64,000 nt of DNA from Ereboglobus luteus (GTDB taxonomy: Bacteria > Verrucomicrobiota > Verrucomicrobiia > Opitutales > Opitutaceae): NCBI RefSeq assembly GCF_003096195.1, contig NZ_CP023004.1, forward strand, positions 2,522,501 through 2,586,500, read 5' to 3'. The notes under the pieces were generated by a model. The model saw only the letters and a program-made list of their open reading frames with translations, had not been told where the DNA came from and made no database searches. A program made the translations under genes and the position numbers. Numbering within the stretch: the stretch's first letter is position 1; the number at the start of each line of letters is the position of its first letter. Shown here in pieces: positions 8,279-18,600 of this stretch.

Positions 8279-9157
8279 CTATTGCGGGCGCTCCGTGTTC
8301 GGTGGCTGGATGCGAAACACCAAAACCAGCCCCGTCAAAACCGCCACCATGCCCGCGATTGCAAGCAAGGGCATGACATTTCCCAAGATTACGAAATCGA
8401 GAATCACGGTGACCACCGGCACGAGGTAAAACAGGCTGGTGACGTTGACCAGGTTTCCACTGCGGATCATCCGGTATAGCAAAAGTTGCGACCCGACGGA
8501 AATCACCAGACCCAGCCAAAGCAGCGGTATTATGAAACTCAGGTTGAGCTCAAAATGGAACGGTTGGAACGGGACGAAACACAGGCACAGCACCAGCGTC
8601 GCGAGATATTGCAGCGGCAGGACTTCAATGGATGGTTGCTGGATCCGTTTCTGCAACAGCGTGCCAAAGGTGATGCACAGCAGTGCGCCAAGCGCGAATA
8701 GCATGCCAAGCACGGACAACCTGGCCATCACCAAACTTTGGAAAACCACGAGCACCAGTCCGCCCAGCGCCAAGAGCAATCCGAGCAGGCGCCATGACGA
8801 GAATCGCCGCTCAGTCAGCAGCAACGTAAGAACCGGCTGCACACCCATCAGCGTGGCCAGCAATCCGGGGGTGATTCCGTGCGCCATGGCCTGAAAATAG
8901 CAGACTGAATAACATCCGATCAAAAGCAGTCCGACCCCGGCGACCTGCCAGCGGGTTCCCGGCTTGGGCAGCCAGCGGCGGCCTCGCAAACCGATCAGCA
9001 GCAGCGCGCCGAGCGCCAGGGAAAACCGCAGGATGAGGACCGCAAACACGGAGGAATGATCGAGCGCCCACCGGGTAAAGATCGCCGCGCTGCCCCATAG
9101 CAGCACAAACGCGCACATGATGGCGAAAACGGCCAATTTGGAAAATTTCGAATTCAT
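8279..9157 (-). CDS. EamA/DMT-superfamily transporter
   Basis: 292 residues from the ATG at 9157 (MNSKFSKLAVFAIMCAFVLL). The open frame upstream has no hydrophobic pattern. About ten membrane helices in two EamA halves: the first has WGSAAIFTRWALDHSS, the second begins after MLFALGALLCITFGTLLQKR. EamA proteins export or exchange metabolites such as amino acids across the inner membrane; the substrate is not predictable. It stands alone, divergent from gpmI with about 400 bp between the starts, and 186 bp upstream of hemH on the same strand. Confidence 0.88.
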   Translation of the reverse strand: MNSKFSKLAVFAIMCAFVLLWGSAAIFTRWALDHSSVFAVLILRFSLALGALLLIGLRGRRWLPKPGTRWQVAGVGLLLIGCYSVCYFQAMAHGITPGLLATLMGVQPVLTLLLTERRFSSWRLLGLLLALGGLVLVVFQSLVMARLSVLGMLFALGALLCITFGTLLQKRIQQPSIEVLPLQYLATLVLCLCFVPFQPFHFELNLSFIIPLLWLGLVISVGSQLLLYRMIRSGNLVNVTSLFYLVPVVTVILDFVILGNVMPLLAIAGMVAVLTGLVLVFRIQPPNTERPQ

Positions 9158-9555
9158 TGCATGAATGCGGCATGGATGTGACAACGGGGCCGGTATCTTC
9201 CAAGCGCTGGATGGTTGATCTTCAGGAATTTTTGGCAGGTGATTTTTGACGTCGTTAGATTTTTTTACATTTGGAAAAATCACACCGGCCGCAAGAACAA
9301 GCTCTGATGCGCGTCGGCTATTTTCAAAAAAACGACACCGGCGCCCCGGGGATGGGGCTGTGGGCTGTTGCGTTCGTTAAGGGGGATTTGTTGCGCGCCA
9401 AAATGCAAACAGGGATGCCCGGAGCTGTCCTCTTTTCCAAGAAAACCGTTCCCTGTGGAGGCGCGAGATTGGTCGTATTGTGGTGAATTTAGGCGGGAAT
9501 TTTTGCCTTTTGTTACGGCGGTAGCGTTGTTTTAATGCGCGTTTCTTAAATTCTT
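9158..9555. other. Divergent intergenic region between DMT transporter and gpmI
   Basis: 398 bp that must hold the promoters of both flanking genes. I see A/T runs near 9260-9290 but no promoter pair I would defend, and a short open frame at 9271-9486 that has no family resemblance or ribosome site. Confidence 0.4.
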
Positions 9556-11166
9556 ATGAGCAAACCACAGAAGCCCGTTGTTCTCATCATCCGCGACGGC
9601 TGGGGGAAAAATCCCCACGCCGAGCAGCACGCTTTTAATGCCGTCGAACTTGGCAATTGCCCGACCGACGCCATGTTGCACGCAAAATACCCCTGCACGC
9701 TTGTCAAGGCGAGCGGCCTCGACGTCGGCCTCCCCGACGGCGTGATGGGCAATAGCGAGGTCGGCCACGAAAATATCGGCGCGGGCCGCATCGTCGACCA
9801 GGAGCTCGTCCGCATCAATAAACTCTTCTCCGAAAAACGCCTCGCCGAAAACACCGTTTGGAAGGAAGCCCTCGAACGCGTCAAAACCCGCGGTTCCAAT
9901 CTGCACTTCATGGGCATCGTTTCCGACGCGGGCGTGCACGGAATGCTCGAGCACCTTTACGGGCTTCTTGCGCAAGCCAAGGCCGACGGTGTCGCGCCGG
10001 ACAAGGTTTTCATTCACGCCTTCACAGACGGGCGCGACACGCCCCCGACCAGCGGCATCGGCTTTGTGAAACAAGTCGGGGACAAGTGCCAGGAGCTCGG
10101 CATCGGCCGCATCGCCACGGTGTGCGGACGTTTCTGGGCGATGGATCGCGACAATCGCTGGGAGCGCGTCAGCAAGGCATACGATTTGCTCACGGGCCGC
10201 GCCGCCGTCGCCACCGCGCCGGACGCGATCGCCGCCGTCCAGCAATACTACGACAAGCCCCTCAGCGAGACGCAAAAGGGCGACGAGTTTGTCGCGCCGA
10301 CCGCCATCCTCGGCGCCGACGGCAAGCCGGTTGCCTCGATTGCCGACGGCGACGCCGTTGTCTTCTACAACTACCGCGGCGACCGTCCCCGCGAAATCAC
10401 GAAGGCCTTTGTCCTCGACAATTTCGACGGCTTCGATCGCGGCCAGAAACTCGACCTCTATTTCGCCACGATGGCCGAATATGAAACCGGCCTGCCCGTG
10501 CATGTGATTCTTCCGAAACCGCCCAAGCTGAAAAACATCCTCGGTGAAGTTGTCAGCAACGCCAACCTCGCGCAGTTCCGCTGCGCCGAGACCGAGAAGA
10601 ACCCGCACGTCACCTTCTTCTTCAACAACTATCGCAAGGACCCGTTCCCGGGCGAGGAGCGCGCGTGTCCCGCCAGCCCGAAAGTGCCGACCTACGACAT
10701 GCAGCCGGAAATGTCCGCTACCGAGGTTACGCGTCTCTCCAAGGAGGCGATTCTCTCGGGCAAGTTCTCGCTCGTCGTGGTGAACTACGCCAATCCCGAC
10801 ATGGTCGGTCACACCGGTTCGCTCCCCGCCGCGATCAAGGCGGTCGAGGCGACCGACAAGGGCGTCGGCGAACTCCTTGAGGCAGTCGCGCAAATGCAAG
10901 GCAGCGCCGTCGTCTGCGCCGACCACGGCAACTGCGAACAAATGTATGACCCCTCCGCCAAGGGCCCGCACACCGCGCACACGCTCAACCTCGTGGAAGT
11001 GTTTGTCGTCGGTGAAAAATATTCCGCGCGCAAAACCAAGATGCGCACAGGCGGACGCCTCGCCGACATCGCCCCGACGCTTCTCGCGCTCATGGGCCTG
11101 CCCAAGCCCGACGAAATGTCCGGCGTGAGCCTGGTCGTGGACGAGGAAACCCGTCCCCCGTATTGA
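9556..11166 (+). CDS. gpmI: 2,3-bisphosphoglycerate-independent phosphoglycerate mutase
   Basis: 536 residues, close to the usual 510-550. It interconverts 3- and 2-phosphoglycerate in glycolysis and gluconeogenesis in the cytoplasm. The alkaline-phosphatase-fold metal site is visible: DGWG near the N terminus, then GNSEVGHENIGAGR with the serine that is phosphorylated during catalysis. The phosphotransferase domain has HAFTDGRDTPP and GRFWAMDRDNRWER. The C-terminal metal ligands are in NYANPDMVGHTG, CADHGNCEQM and HTAHTLNLV. Glycolytic neighbours are not operonic, but pyk lies 1 kb downstream on the same strand. Confidence 0.96.
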   Translation: MSKPQKPVVLIIRDGWGKNPHAEQHAFNAVELGNCPTDAMLHAKYPCTLVKASGLDVGLPDGVMGNSEVGHENIGAGRIVDQELVRINKLFSEKRLAENTVWKEALERVKTRGSNLHFMGIVSDAGVHGMLEHLYGLLAQAKADGVAPDKVFIHAFTDGRDTPPTSGIGFVKQVGDKCQELGIGRIATVCGRFWAMDRDNRWERVSKAYDLLTGRAAVATAPDAIAAVQQYYDKPLSETQKGDEFVAPTAILGADGKPVASIADGDAVVFYNYRGDRPREITKAFVLDNFDGFDRGQKLDLYFATMAEYETGLPVHVILPKPPKLKNILGEVVSNANLAQFRCAETEKNPHVTFFFNNYRKDPFPGEERACPASPKVPTYDMQPEMSATEVTRLSKEAILSGKFSLVVVNYANPDMVGHTGSLPAAIKAVEATDKGVGELLEAVAQMQGSAVVCADHGNCEQMYDPSAKGPHTAHTLNLVEVFVVGEKYSARKTKMRTGGRLADIAPTLLALMGLPKPDEMSGVSLVVDEETRPPY

Positions 11167-11179
11167 TTCGGATTCCGGA

Positions 11180-11209
11180 GGCGGCCGGCGCGATCATTGC
11201 GCGGCCGCC
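11180..11209 (+). terminator. GC-rich hairpin after gpmI
   Basis: A strong hairpin with outer stem GGCGGCCG/CGGCCGCC and inner GCGC pairs around GATCATT, 14 bp after the gpmI stop. It lacks a clear U tract, so it may be a Rho-independent-like terminator or only a 3'-end stabiliser. Confidence 0.45.
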
Positions 11210-11282
11210 TTCCAAAAACATTCCGAGCCGCTCAGATTGGTTGTTTTCTGGCGATAAACTTATCGCAGCAAAATGCCTTTGG

Positions 11283-11343
11283 GCAGGGTGAAGCCTTGGG
11301 TTGAGCCGTGGCATTCCCGGCGCACCGGGACGGTTAGCCCTAC
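11283..11343. repeat. Degenerate family 1 palindromic repeat
   Basis: About 61 bp resembling the family 1 arms: GCAGGGTGAAGCC ... TTGAGCC on the left and GGTTAGCCCTAC on the right, with a CCCGGCGCACCGGG core. It lies between the convergent gpmI and ndk genes. Confidence 0.45.
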
Positions 11344-11389
11344 CTCAAAATGTGACTGAATAAACCAAAACCGCCCTAATGGGCGCGGA

Positions 11390-11830
11390 CTAGCGCGCTT
11401 GGGCGGCGGGTTCCAATTCAAAAACCTCCTCGGGCTTGAAGAACCGCTTGATTTCGATTTCCGCGTTTTCGACGCTGTCGGAGGCATGCACGACATTGAT
11501 CATGCCGGACTCGCCAAAGTCGCCGCGAATAGTGCCCTTGGGGGCTTTTGAGGAATCGGTGGGGCCGAGCATCTCCCGGACGCGGGCGATGACATTTTCG
11601 CCTTGAAGCGCGACTGCGACCACCGGACGCGAGCTCATGAACTGCTCGAGTTTCGGGTAAAATGGAAAATGGGTGACGTGCGCGTAGTGAACGCGAAGCA
11701 GCGCCGGCGTGAGGATCATCATTTTACAGCCGATAATGGAAAAACCAGCCTGCTCAAAACGGGCAAGGACAGTGCCGACAAGTTTTTTGTCGAGGCAGTC
11801 TGGTTTAAATATGATAAATGTTCTTTGCAT
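11390..11830 (-). CDS. ndk: Nucleoside-diphosphate kinase
   Basis: 146 residues, the normal length. It transfers the gamma phosphate of ATP to nucleoside diphosphates through a phosphohistidine. The N terminus MQRTFIIFKPDCLDKKLVG carries the conserved Lys of the active site (family KPD motif). The catalytic His is in NVVHASDS (usually N-x-x-H-G-S-D-S, here Ala in place of Gly). GPTDSSKAPKGTIRGDFG is the usual substrate-site block. The last 20 residues (EEVFELEPAAQAR) are a short tail. The gene is convergent to gpmI and divergent from pyk. Confidence 0.95.
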   Translation of the reverse strand: MQRTFIIFKPDCLDKKLVGTVLARFEQAGFSIIGCKMMILTPALLRVHYAHVTHFPFYPKLEQFMSSRPVVAVALQGENVIARVREMLGPTDSSKAPKGTIRGDFGESGMINVVHASDSVENAEIEIKRFFKPEEVFELEPAAQAR

Positions 11831-12165
11831 GTAGGTGAGTCAGGCAAGTTACGAAATAAATACGCACAAAGTGAAGCAAGATCTGCGTATATTGAGTCGA
11901 AAAACCCTTTTTTGTTGCATTATTTGGCGCAAAAATGCCCCAAACGCGGGTAATAATAATTCGTTTTCATAAATGGCATGGCCGTTTTTGGCAGGGCGGA
12001 TTTGCTGTTTCGAGCAACAGTGACATTCCTCCAACCGCCATTTTTGCGGTCTCCGATTCCCGGCGTGCGGGCGCGCCGCGCTTGTTTTGCGAAGGGGCTT
12101 TTCTTGATGCATTGCTTGCGAAGCCCGCATTCTTGTTCAAAGGTTGTTTGACTGTTTAATATAAT
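11831..12165. other. Divergent intergenic region between ndk and pyk
   Basis: 335 bp, more AT-rich than its surroundings near 11835-11990. It should contain both promoters. A TATAAT-like string ends only three bases before the pyk ATG and is therefore not a credible -10 element for that start. I see no riboswitch or RNA fold I could name. Confidence 0.4.
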
Positions 12166-13611
12166 ATGAACCCATCCGCAGCCAGTTTTCGCCGAACCAA
12201 GATTATCGTGACCCTCGGGCCCGCCACCGAAAGCGAGGAGATGCTCGAGAAAGCCATTCGCGCGGGGGCGGATGTGTTCCGGCTCAACATGGCCCACGCC
12301 AAGCACGATTGGACGCGCACAATCATCCGCCGCATTCGCGGGGTTTCGCAGCGCGTCGGGCGCGAGGTGGCGATCATGATGGACATCAAGGGGCCGGAAA
12401 TTCGCACCGGCGATGTCGCCGCGCCCATCGAACTCAAGCCGGGCGAGATTTTCGACTTCACCATGCAGCCGGGCGACGATGGCGGAAGCAGCACGGAGAT
12501 CCGCTCCGTGCATGTGAATTACAAGGACCTCGTCAACGATGTGAAGGTCGGCGACACCGTGCTTGTTGACAACGGGCTCATTCGCCTGGAAGTGCTCGAA
12601 AAACAGGACGCGCGCATACGCTGCCGCGTGCTGATTCCGGGCGAGCTGAAATCGAAGCGCCACATCAACCTGCCCGGCGTGCGCGTCAACCTGCCCTCGT
12701 TCACGGCCAAGGACAAGGGCGACACGATCATCGGCATCGAGGAGGGAATTGATTTTGTGGCGCTGTCGTTTGTGCGCGAGGCAAAGGACATCGAGACGCT
12801 GCGCGATTTTCTCAAGAAGCAGGATTCAAAGGCGGGCATCATTGCAAAAATCGAGGACCAGTCGGCCATCGTGAACCTCGACGAAATTGTGATGGCGACC
12901 GACGCGCTCATGGTGGCGCGCGGCGATCTCGGCATCGAGTGTCCGGTCGAGGAGCTGCCGATCATCCAGCGCAAGGCGGTGCAGGCCTGCCTCCGCCACG
13001 GCAAGGCGGTCATCATCGCCACGCACATGCTCGAGTCGATGATCACGCAACCGATGCCCACGCGCGCGGAGATTACCGATGTGGCAAACGCCGTCTTTGA
13101 GCTCGCGGATTGCGTGATGCTCTCGGGCGAAACAACCGTGGGCAAATATCCGATCGAAAGCATCGAATACCTCGACAAAATTTCGCGGCGCATCGAGCAA
13201 TTGGAGACGGGGGAGGCCAGGCTGGTCAAAGTCGAGATTCCGGCGATTCCCGAAAAACTGAAAGTGCTGCGCTCGGCCGCGATGATGGCGGGAGAGATTG
13301 ACGACGCGCGCATCATCACCTTCACGAGGCAGGGCGTGATTGCGCGCGGGCTGGCGGCGCTGCGCCCGGGCCGCGCGCCGATCATCGCGTTCACGCCGTA
13401 TGTGGAAACGCTGCGCCAGTTGCGATTGTTGCGCTCGGTCATCGGAATCCTGATGCCGTTCGAGGCGAATCCCGACGACACGATTGACCATGCCATCGCG
13501 CATTTGAAACACACCAAGCAAGTGGACATCGGGGACAAGCTGGTGGTGGTCACCGACATCCTTTCGCACGACCGTCTCGTTGACAGCGTGCAATTGCGAA
13601 CAGTGCGGTAA
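12166..13611 (+). CDS. pyk: Pyruvate kinase
   Basis: 481 residues, the usual length for bacterial pyruvate kinases. It makes pyruvate and ATP from phosphoenolpyruvate and ADP. Family blocks: RRTKIIVTLGPAT at the N terminus, GADVFRLNMAHA (most enzymes have RLNFSH here), MMDIKGPEIRTG, the catalytic Lys region IIAKIEDQSAIVNLDEI, DALMVARGDLGIECP, and the nucleotide/metal region ATHMLESMITQPMPTRAEIT. The C-terminal domain (residues about 350-481) is present, and the protein ends at QLRTVR. The start ATG is fixed by similarity, since only a dozen residues precede the first conserved block. Confidence 0.95.
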   Translation: MNPSAASFRRTKIIVTLGPATESEEMLEKAIRAGADVFRLNMAHAKHDWTRTIIRRIRGVSQRVGREVAIMMDIKGPEIRTGDVAAPIELKPGEIFDFTMQPGDDGGSSTEIRSVHVNYKDLVNDVKVGDTVLVDNGLIRLEVLEKQDARIRCRVLIPGELKSKRHINLPGVRVNLPSFTAKDKGDTIIGIEEGIDFVALSFVREAKDIETLRDFLKKQDSKAGIIAKIEDQSAIVNLDEIVMATDALMVARGDLGIECPVEELPIIQRKAVQACLRHGKAVIIATHMLESMITQPMPTRAEITDVANAVFELADCVMLSGETTVGKYPIESIEYLDKISRRIEQLETGEARLVKVEIPAIPEKLKVLRSAAMMAGEIDDARIITFTRQGVIARGLAALRPGRAPIIAFTPYVETLRQLRLLRSVIGILMPFEANPDDTIDHAIAHLKHTKQVDIGDKLVVVTDILSHDRLVDSVQLRTVR

Positions 13612-13830
13612 CGGCAGTGGCGAGTCGTAGTGGGTGGCAGGCATAAAGTCACCCGCGGCTTTGCCGCAATATACTTTGAAAACACGACCATGGTGGACGC
13701 CTTTGAATTTCTGCCTGCCACTTCATTGTCGGCCACTTGCCCACGGTATTCCCAATCAGCGCAACTTTATGATTGAAAATGCCGGAGGCCTGCCATTGAA
13801 GAGCGTTTTGATCGAAGCCCTTTGTTCCCC

Positions 13831-14427
13831 ATGAGCTCCTCTCCCCATGATTCCCCACTCAGCGTGCCGCCTTGCGCGGACATGCCGGTGGAGAAATCGC
13901 AGTGGTTCAGAAACGAGGTGCACGCTCATGACGCCAAGCTCAAATCCTACTTGCGCGGCGCGTTTCCCGCGGTTGACGCCGAGGATGTCGCGCAAGAATC
14001 CTATCTGCGCATTTGGCTGGCAAGCGTGGGGCAGCCGATCAAGTCGGCAAAGGCGTTTTTGTTCACTGTGGCCAGGCGTCTTGCGCTCGACACGATTCGC
14101 CACCGGAAAAAATCCCCAATAATTGCAGTGCCGGATTTGGCCGTGTTGAACGTCATGGATGAAGGCAGGGATGCCGCCGAGGCCGCGTCCACCAGTGATG
14201 AAATCGCATTGCTGGCGGAGGCGCTCGACTCGCTCCCCGCCCGTTGTCGTGAAATCATTATCCTTCGCAAATTCCAACATCTCTCCCAACGCGAGGTCGC
14301 CGAGCGCCTTGGCATCGCCGAGTGCACCGTCGAGGAGCAAGTTTATCGCGGCATCCGCCGCATGGAGGCGTTTTTCGTCCGGCGCGGCGTGATCAAGCCG
14401 TGGCAGGGCAAACGAGGCAAACGATGA
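13831..14427 (+). CDS. ECF-type RNA polymerase sigma factor (FecI-like)
   Basis: 198 residues from the ATG at 13831 (a TTG at 13822 is also in frame). Region 2 is visible at residues about 40-95 (AEDVAQESYLRIWL, FLFTVARRLALDTIRHRKK), and region 4 at about 130-180 (LPARCREIIILRKFQHLSQREVAERLGIAECTVEEQV), with the helix-turn-helix for -35 recognition. Its stop overlaps the start of the FecR-type gene by 4 bp (ATGA), so the two are co-translated. By analogy with FecI/FecR/FecA, the sigma factor should be released when the receptor at 15.7 kb binds its ligand, and should drive that receptor and the genes after it. Confidence 0.92.
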   Translation: MSSSPHDSPLSVPPCADMPVEKSQWFRNEVHAHDAKLKSYLRGAFPAVDAEDVAQESYLRIWLASVGQPIKSAKAFLFTVARRLALDTIRHRKKSPIIAVPDLAVLNVMDEGRDAAEAASTSDEIALLAEALDSLPARCREIIILRKFQHLSQREVAERLGIAECTVEEQVYRGIRRMEAFFVRRGVIKPWQGKRGKR

Positions 14428-15569
14428 GCAACCGCGCCGACAACAAGAGTGTTTCCGATGTCGCCGCCCGCTGGGTGGCGCGGCGCGACGCCGGGCTGAC
14501 CCCTTTTGAAACGGAGGAGCTTCAACAATGGCTGGACGCGGACGAACGCCACCGGGACGCGTTCGATCATTACGCGCGCGCGTGGTCGGCTTTTGATCGT
14601 CCGGCTCGGGCGGGCGCGCAAGACGCGGTGATGCGCGAGCTTCAGGCGCGCTCGAAACGCAGGCGCGCGCGGCGGGTTAGCGCGATGTCCGGGGCTGCGT
14701 GCGCTTTTGCCGTGGTCTTGGTGTTTGCGCTCATGCGGCGGCAACCCGACGCGGGTGAATTGAGCCACGCCGGGGCGCAGCAGCAGTCGAGCGTGGTGGT
14801 CTCCCGGCCCGAGAGTCGAGTGCTTGAGGATGGTTCGACAGTGGAACTCAAGCCGGGCGCAATTATAGATGTGCGTTATGACGAAACAACCCGCCGCGTG
14901 ATACTGGAGCGCGGCGAGGCGCATTTTCAGGTTGCGAAGGGACTTCCGCGCCCGTTCGTGGTCGAGGCCGGCGGCATGGAAGTGCGCGCGGTTGGCACGG
15001 CTTTCGCCGTGCAAATCGACTCCGCGCAAATGGAGGTTTTGGTGACCGAGGGCCGAGTCGCGGTGGAAAAAACGCAGTCTTCCGCGCCGGCGCCATTGGA
15101 CACAACCGGCGGGGACGATGATCCCGGGGCGGAGTTGGATGATGCGCGGATACCCCCGACATTCGCGGCGGCATCGCCGGCCGTTCCCATCGTTCCCGTG
15201 GCGGTGCTCGGCGTGTGCGAACGCGTTGTTCTGGATATCACCATGCCCACGGTGACCGCGCCCGTCGTGACGCCGGTCTCGCCCGCCGAGCTCAATGCGC
15301 GCCTGTCCTGGCGCATTTCGAGACTGGAGTTTTCGTCAACGCCACTGGCGGAAACCGTCGCGCTGATCAATCGCTCCTCGCATTTGCCGGATGGGAGCGC
15401 GGGTGCGCGACTGGTGCTGGATCCGGCGTCGCCAGGGCTGGCGGCGGAACCCGTGAGCGGGGTTTTCCGCGCCGACAATATCGAGGCGTTTGTGCAAGTG
15501 CTCGGGTTGAGCATGGGCATTGAGGCCGAGCGCCGGGGTGACGAGATTATTTTGCGCAAGCCGCGGTAA
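14424..15569 (+). CDS. FecR-family anti-sigma/signal-transfer protein with C-terminal STN/DUF4974-like domain
   Basis: 381 residues from the ATG at 14424. The N terminus has the FecR pattern (VAARWVARRDAGLTPFETEE, LQQWLDADERHRDAFDHYARAW), which binds the sigma factor in the cytoplasm. One membrane helix follows at about residues 95-112 (AACAFAVVLVFALM). The periplasmic FecR domain contains RVLEDGSTVELKPGAIIDV, RVILERGEAHFQVAKG and VRAVGTAFAVQ. A Pro/Thr/Ala linker leads to a C-terminal STN-like unit (LEFSSTPLAETVALINR ... GLSMGIEAERRGDEIILRKP), which may meet the matching STN domain of the receptor. It is translationally coupled to the sigma factor and followed 117 bp later by the receptor. 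Confidence 0.9.
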   Translation: MSNRADNKSVSDVAARWVARRDAGLTPFETEELQQWLDADERHRDAFDHYARAWSAFDRPARAGAQDAVMRELQARSKRRRARRVSAMSGAACAFAVVLVFALMRRQPDAGELSHAGAQQQSSVVVSRPESRVLEDGSTVELKPGAIIDVRYDETTRRVILERGEAHFQVAKGLPRPFVVEAGGMEVRAVGTAFAVQIDSAQMEVLVTEGRVAVEKTQSSAPAPLDTTGGDDDPGAELDDARIPPTFAAASPAVPIVPVAVLGVCERVVLDITMPTVTAPVVTPVSPAELNARLSWRISRLEFSSTPLAETVALINRSSHLPDGSAGARLVLDPASPGLAAEPVSGVFRADNIEAFVQVLGLSMGIEAERRGDEIILRKPR

Positions 15570-15686
15570 TGGCACTGCGTTTTGGCGGGCTCGGGCAAGG
15601 CTCAGGCATGGAGGCGTTTTCACGCGCATTAAAATTTTATCATTATTTTTGTGCCAGATTTTCCGCGGTGGGGCGTCTGCATTGGC

Positions 15687-18600
15687 ATGGTTACTCGCAT
15701 ATCGATCCCCTCCCGGGTTCTCATTTGTTTGTTTTCATTTTTTGCCGCCGCCAGCCTTTGGGCCGGTGTGGACGGACCGGCCAGGCATGCTCTCGATATT
15801 CCCTCCGACTCGGTGGAAAATGCCGTCAAAAAACTCTCCCACCTGTCCGGCGTGGACATTCTTGTCCCGAGCAGAATCGTCCGTGGCGTGCGCACCAAGG
15901 CGGTCAAGGGTGAATACACCGCGCGCGAGGCGCTGGAGCTCATGCTCAAGGACACCCGTTTTGTCGTGGAGCAGGACGCGAAGACCGGCGCGCTCACCGT
16001 GCGCAGGGCGAAGGACGCAGCCCGCGAAAAAAAAGCCGCAGTCAAGCGCGCCGCCGCCGAACGAGCTGTCAGTGACGATGATTTGGCCGGGACTGACTCG
16101 GACGGATCACTCGCGGCGACATCATCTTCTTCCACCGCCGCCCGTCCGACCCCGCTCGTCCCGAATCCCGGTAGCGATGTTGACGAGGAAGTTGTCATAA
16201 TGACCCCTTTCGAGGTCGTCGCCAGCACCAAGGGCGACGGTCGTTACGAAACCTCCCGCTCCAACGCCATCACCGGCACCAACCTTCCGCTGGATCGCGT
16301 GCCGCTCACCGCCGACATCTTCAACGCCGCCTTCATGGAGGACATGGGCGTCGTTGACCTCACTGAAATGCTCACCAAATACGCGGGCTTTTCCGAGCCG
16401 GTCATGGGCAGCGCCGAGAGCGCGCGCGGTTTCGAACCGGGTGACGAAACCGATTTCAAAAACCTCCGTGTTCGCGGCCTTGAGGCCACCAACCAGCGAC
16501 GCGAGGGTTTTCTCCATTCCGAGGGCACCACGCTCGACTCCTTCGACCTTGACGCCAGCGAATACATCCACGGCTCCCAGTCGCTCCTCTACGGCGCCGG
16601 CGGTCCCGGCGGTGTCGTGAACTTCGTTGGCAAGCGAGCCCGTTTTAACAGGAAAAACGCCATCGCCTCCATGAGGTTCGACTCCGAGGGCACACGCCGC
16701 TATCAGGGCGAAATCAACTTCGGCACGAGAAAATTTGCCGTTCGCGCCGTCGGTGTGCGCGACGACACCAAATATTGGAAGCAGGACCTCGGACGCCGGC
16801 ACAGGGGCGTTTACGCCACCGTCGCAGTGCGGCCCGTCAAGTGGCTCGTCATCCGCGCGGAATACCGCAAATTCAACCGCCTCGAACCCTTGGCGCAGTC
16901 CTACACCGCCGCCATCCCGAACGAATACCTGCCCGAGTGGGCGCGCAGCCCTTCCTCCACATACGCCTCGCCGCGCCTGCGCAATCTCCTCTATCGCGAG
17001 GGCGACGGCTACCTCGGCTTCAAGTGGAGCACAGTGGATTCCGTTGGCGCCGGCACCAAGGTGCGCTCCATCGACCACGAATACTACGGCGTTTCAGTGG
17101 AGGCGCGCGTCTCCCGCAACCTCTCCCTCCAACTGCGCGTCGGTCACGACGAGCGCGACAACTTCGCCCTCGCCTCCAAAAGCAGCGCCGCCATTTACCA
17201 CCCCGAGTTCACCAACTCCACTCTCGCCGCCATCCGCGCCCTCTACCCCGAACTTGATGGCAAGTGGATTTACCGCGTCAGTTACGGTGGCGAGGGGGGC
17301 ACCGGCGCCACCACCGGCCAGGTCATCAACTCCCAGGAGGGCTTCCGTTTGGCCGGCAACTATCGCTTCAATGTTGGCAAATTTTCACGCCATGAATTCA
17401 ACCTTTCGTATCAAATGCTCGACACCGAGCGCAGCCATACTTCCCAGCGCTTCTACAAAACGGATGCCAACGGCAACATCATCATTGACCCCGATGCCAG
17501 CGCCGCCGATTCCCTCGGCCGCATCCCTCTCAATACCTCAAATTCCACCACATCCTCCGGAGGCGGCAACAACTACTGGAACGCGATCCACTCTGGTGGA
17601 TGGTATGGCGTTTCCTGGCCTTTCACCAGAGTCACCCATCCCATTACCGGCGACACTTACAAACTCGACGACATCAAGCACCGTGGCTCGGTCACTCCCA
17701 CCGCCTCCAACCCGCTCGGCCTCAACTCCGGCGATGGCACTTACCGCATTTTCGACATAGACGAGGATGCTGTCGCCGGCACGCTCACCAGTTTTTGGTG
17801 GGACGAGCGTCTCACTTCCATGGTCGGCTACCGCCGCGAACGCTTCGTCACCAATCGTCGCGACACCGGTATCAAGCTCGGTCCCAATACCATGGACACC
17901 GCAACCGCCGGTTTCACTTTCGACATCTGGAACAATATCCGCCTCTTTTACAACTACTCCACCAACTCAAATATCCGCGAGGACATCCAAATCCGCGACC
18001 TTTGGGATAACCCGCTTCCCTACGCGCGCGGCACCACGCACGAGGCCGGTTTCAAGTTTAACACGCTTAATCGCCGACTCTCCGGCGCCGCCAGTTTCTT
18101 TCACACCCTTGTCACCAAGGAAGCCATTTCCCTCTCCGGCTTCCGCAATGAATTCGATCCCGAGGGCATCAACGGCCGCCATATTGACAGCACGCCCTAC
18201 ACCATCCGCGACCGTCTCTCCAAGGGTTTTTCCCTTACCCTTACGGTCAAACCCCTCTCCGGATGGGAAATCTACCTCCGCTTAACCCATGCCCCCGGCA
18301 CTGTTAAAAACACCAACAACTACCTCCCCATTCTCTACAACGACCAATTTCACACCATGCAGGTCGGCGGCAACACCGTCGTCGCTCAAAAACAATCCGA
18401 CGGCAGCCTCGCCCCGCTCATGGTCAATGAAACCTATGGTGACGACACCTCGCCTCTCGTTCCGCTTCAGGTCGACTGGCTTCGCTACCCCGACATCAAC
18501 CCCGATTATTACGCCCCGCTCGACTCTGCCGAGGGGTGGTCGCTCAGGCCTTCCACCGCGCGCGACCTTCTCTCCCAGAGCGGCGTCGGCACCGGCCGCA

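Noticed and set aside
9532-10980. 482-codon minus-strand frame opposite gpmI
   Set aside because: It is the mirror of a fully conserved gpmI; there is no ribosome site or family.
12150-12166. TATAAT-like string before pyk as a promoter
   Set aside because: It ends three bases before the only credible start codon, so transcription would begin inside the gene.
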